From Candidatus Gastranaerophilales bacterium (lineage in GTDB: Bacteria > Cyanobacteriota > Vampirovibrionia > Gastranaerophilales > Gastranaerophilaceae), in assembly GCA_944323685.1 (NCBI GenBank), contig CALUTJ010000006.1, positions 53,424-117,423 of the forward strand: a stretch of DNA of 64,000 bases. Reading direction: 5' to 3'. The notes under the pieces are model-generated. The model saw nothing but the letters and a program-made list of their open reading frames with translations, was not told where the DNA came from and made no database searches. Numbering within the stretch: position 1 is the first letter of the stretch; each line of letters opens with the position of its first letter. Made by a program: the position numbers and the translations under genes. Below are positions 62,584-64,000 of this stretch, piece after piece.

Positions 62584-63030
62584 TTACTTTTTAAGAGGTT
62601 TATTTATAAAATCAATAATCTGTTTAAGAAATTCAGAAGCGCTTAATTCAAACCTGTCAATAAGTTTCATGTCATTAACCTGCATATTGCTTTTATCTCT
62701 TGTATTGACAACTATTTTTGATGAAAGCATATTTTCTGTGGCTGGAGATGCAAATTCATCATCGCGGATAAGAACTCTTGCATCTTGAATGAGAACTTTT
62801 TTATTGGCGTTTTTTGCAGCGTTGTTTAGTGTATCTATTTCGTTTCTTAATTCCCAGTACGCATTACCAACCATAGTGTGAGGGTCTTGAATCTCAACAT
62901 TACTGCGTTTTGCCACAAAGTTATCACTTGTCTCTTTAAGATATTTTTCATATCTTGCTCTTGTTTGCAGCATTTCTTGTTCAATTGAGCGAATCGGTGA
63001 TGATACATTTTTAGGTTTAATTCTGAACAT
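62584..63030 (-). CDS. Unrecognised small protein
   Basis: The 148-residue product has a basic N-terminus (MFRIKPKNVSSPIRS), a coil (QEMLQTRARYEKYLKE), and a mixed alpha/beta region (KKVLIQDARVLIRDDEF, SSKIVVNTRDKSNMQ), ending FINKPLKK. There is no signal peptide or motif. AAGGAGA precedes the start. It is the upstream partner of the SFGRI-motif protein gene. Confidence 0.65.
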   Translation of the reverse strand: MFRIKPKNVSSPIRSIEQEMLQTRARYEKYLKETSDNFVAKRSNVEIQDPHTMVGNAYWELRNEIDTLNNAAKNANKKVLIQDARVLIRDDEFASPATENMLSSKIVVNTRDKSNMQVNDMKLIDRFELSASEFLKQIIDFINKPLKK

Positions 63031-63117
63031 AAGCTTTCTCCTTGGTCATATAAAACCTATAAAAAAATTTTTTGCTACGGTCATAACAAATTGTAACAAT
63101 TATAAATGATTCTAAAA

Positions 63118-63780
63118 TTATTTTGGAAGGATAAAATAATTATTTTCTTTGACCGTTTCAGAAACATCACTTCTGTAGTTCAGTAAAATTCTGTTTATTT
63201 TTCGCTCAATATGTCTTGAATAATAATAAAAAAATAGTAACACATTTACAAAAACAATAACCATAATCTCTATTGCTGTAAATATTGCAGTATTTTCTAT
63301 TGAATTTAAATAAAAATAAAAAAATCCAACAGGAATCGCTGCTATAAACATTATGAAAAATATAAATATAAGCGCATTAAAAAATACACGTCTTTGATTA
63401 TTATTTAGCAGTGTTTTTAATACTTTTGAGGGAATTGGTTTATAAAATGTGTACTGATAATTATCTATAAAATTTGTTGATTTTGTTACACATAAAAAAT
63501 TATATTTGTTTCTTAAGGTTTTATCAATACGCAATGCCTGAGAGTAATCATCAAGTGCCATATCTGCAAGAGAATATTTTTTGCTATTCCATTTAGTATT
63601 GCCAAATTTTTGTTCATATTCTCTTGAAACTGCAATTCCCATCTGCGCCATCGCCCGAAGATAATAGGCTGATGCATTATTCGGATTTTGAATTATCTCC
63701 AAATCACATAATTTTGTGATTTTAATATAATTCTCCAACGTCGCTGATTTGAACAGACCTAATAACTTATTTTCATTCAT
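63118..63780 (-). CDS. TPR-like protein with two membrane helices
   Basis: The 220-residue protein has two helical repeats resembling tetratricopeptide units (ASAYYLRAMAQMGIAV, LADMALDDYSQALRIDKT) followed by two membrane helices (VFFNALIFIFFIMFIAAIP and AIFTAIEIMVIVFVNVLLFF) and a short basic tail. It is likely an inner-membrane adaptor with its TPR part in the cytoplasm. The function is unknown. Confidence 0.65.
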   Translation of the reverse strand: MNENKLLGLFKSATLENYIKITKLCDLEIIQNPNNASAYYLRAMAQMGIAVSREYEQKFGNTKWNSKKYSLADMALDDYSQALRIDKTLRNKYNFLCVTKSTNFIDNYQYTFYKPIPSKVLKTLLNNNQRRVFFNALIFIFFIMFIAAIPVGFFYFYLNSIENTAIFTAIEIMVIVFVNVLLFFYYYSRHIERKINRILLNYRSDVSETVKENNYFILPK

Positions 63781-63840
63781 AAAAACAGTTTAGGGTGGAT
63801 TTTCGTTATTTTCAACAACTATTTAGTTTAATTTATAAGA

Positions 63841-64000
63841 CGAAAGGACACAAAAAATCCGAAACGTAAAACCAGAGAACAGACATGAAAAATATCGGAA
63901 CGATAGGCTATCGTAGGCGAGGGACGAGCCGTACGAGAGAGAATCAGAACCGCAAAAAGATAGCGTAAGCGTAATCTTTTGCGTGTTGTGACAGGATGTA
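63841..64000. other. GC-richer structured intergenic segment at window end
   Basis: It contains ACGATAG-G-CTATCGT (63900-63914) and a long hairpin CGCAAAAAGAT/ATCTTTTGCG (63951-63983) in sequence visibly richer in G and C than its surroundings. There is a 27-codon frame from 63885 but no sign that it is a gene. It may be another dispersed element or RNA gene cut by the window edge. Confidence 0.4.

Noticed and set aside
63885..63968. 27-codon ORF in the structured segment at the end
   Set aside because: Its codons coincide with inverted repeats and it has no family similarity or ribosome binding site.
1..64000. tRNA, rRNA, CRISPR array or insertion sequence with transposase
   Set aside because: I checked the intergenic gaps and found no cloverleaf, no regular spacer-repeat array, no rRNA core sequence and no transposase-like protein.

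Overview
The window is AT-rich, uses the standard genetic code, and is densely packed with bacterial genes in short operons on both strands. Together the genes suggest a Gram-negative-type anaerobe: a minC-minD-minE operon, dTDP-rhamnose synthesis, an AMIN-domain cell-wall amidase, an MlaE-type permease, the [FeFe]-hydrogenase maturase HydF, and prepilin-like proteins with an FTLAE processing site. Several unrecognised proteins carry a short Phe-Gly/Phe-Lys motif near the N-terminus. My best inference is a gut Melainabacteria/Vampirovibrionia (Gastranaerophilales-like) genome, the non-photosynthetic sister group of Cyanobacteria. This rests on gene content and protein style only, with no database search.

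Layout. 1-3.7 kb: end of a GltD-type oxidoreductase, then a leftward HAD phosphatase / BrkB membrane protein / NrnA-type DHH phosphoesterase operon. 3.8-6.4 kb: minCDE, with unusually long acidic regions in MinC and MinE. 6.5-10 kb: leftward small membrane proteins, YggT, MTA phosphorylase and two pilin-like proteins. 10-13.7 kb: a GlcF-like Fe-S protein and two zinc dehydrogenases. 13.9-18.7 kb: lineage-specific membrane proteins, two cell-wall hydrolases sharing an almost identical N-terminal module, and a probable outer-membrane protein. 18.8-24.6 kb: a Spy-like periplasmic protein, a response regulator and histidine kinase, GNAT and MATE proteins. 24.7-29.3 kb: rfbCBDA, then a metal transporter and a YvlD-like protein. 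29.3-35.8 kb: a leftward run including an aminotransferase, FolE2, HydF, a flippase-like protein and a dehydrogenase. 35.9-38.7 kb: a two-gene rightward island holding a fused metalloprotease/subtilase and a frameshifted ADP-ribosyltransferase-like gene. 38.7-46 kb: MlaE, IlvE, PnuC, nitroreductase, LeuC, a sigma-70 factor, TadA and a TIGR02757 protein. 46-58.8 kb: UvrA, Pgk, PanD, a uridine-kinase-like protein, NadD, YqeK, a DUF3137 protein, MurI, the amidase and a phospholipase-D-like protein. 58.9-64 kb: a GH38 alpha-mannosidase-like enzyme, unrecognised small proteins, and a GC-richer structured intergenic end.

The most unusual features are: (1) one polypeptide carrying both a YugP-type HExxH zinc protease and a complete subtilisin Asp/His/Asn/Ser set, beside an ADP-ribosyltransferase-like gene interrupted at an A8 tract; (2) two secreted-looking hydrolases with the same N-terminal module and promoter but different catalytic domains; (3) a 176-bp structured repeat present twice at about 97% identity, each copy just upstream of a gene on the same strand; (4) paired AGTATATACT palindromes at a sigma-factor promoter region and in a gene-free interval. 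No tRNA, rRNA, CRISPR array or transposase gene was seen.
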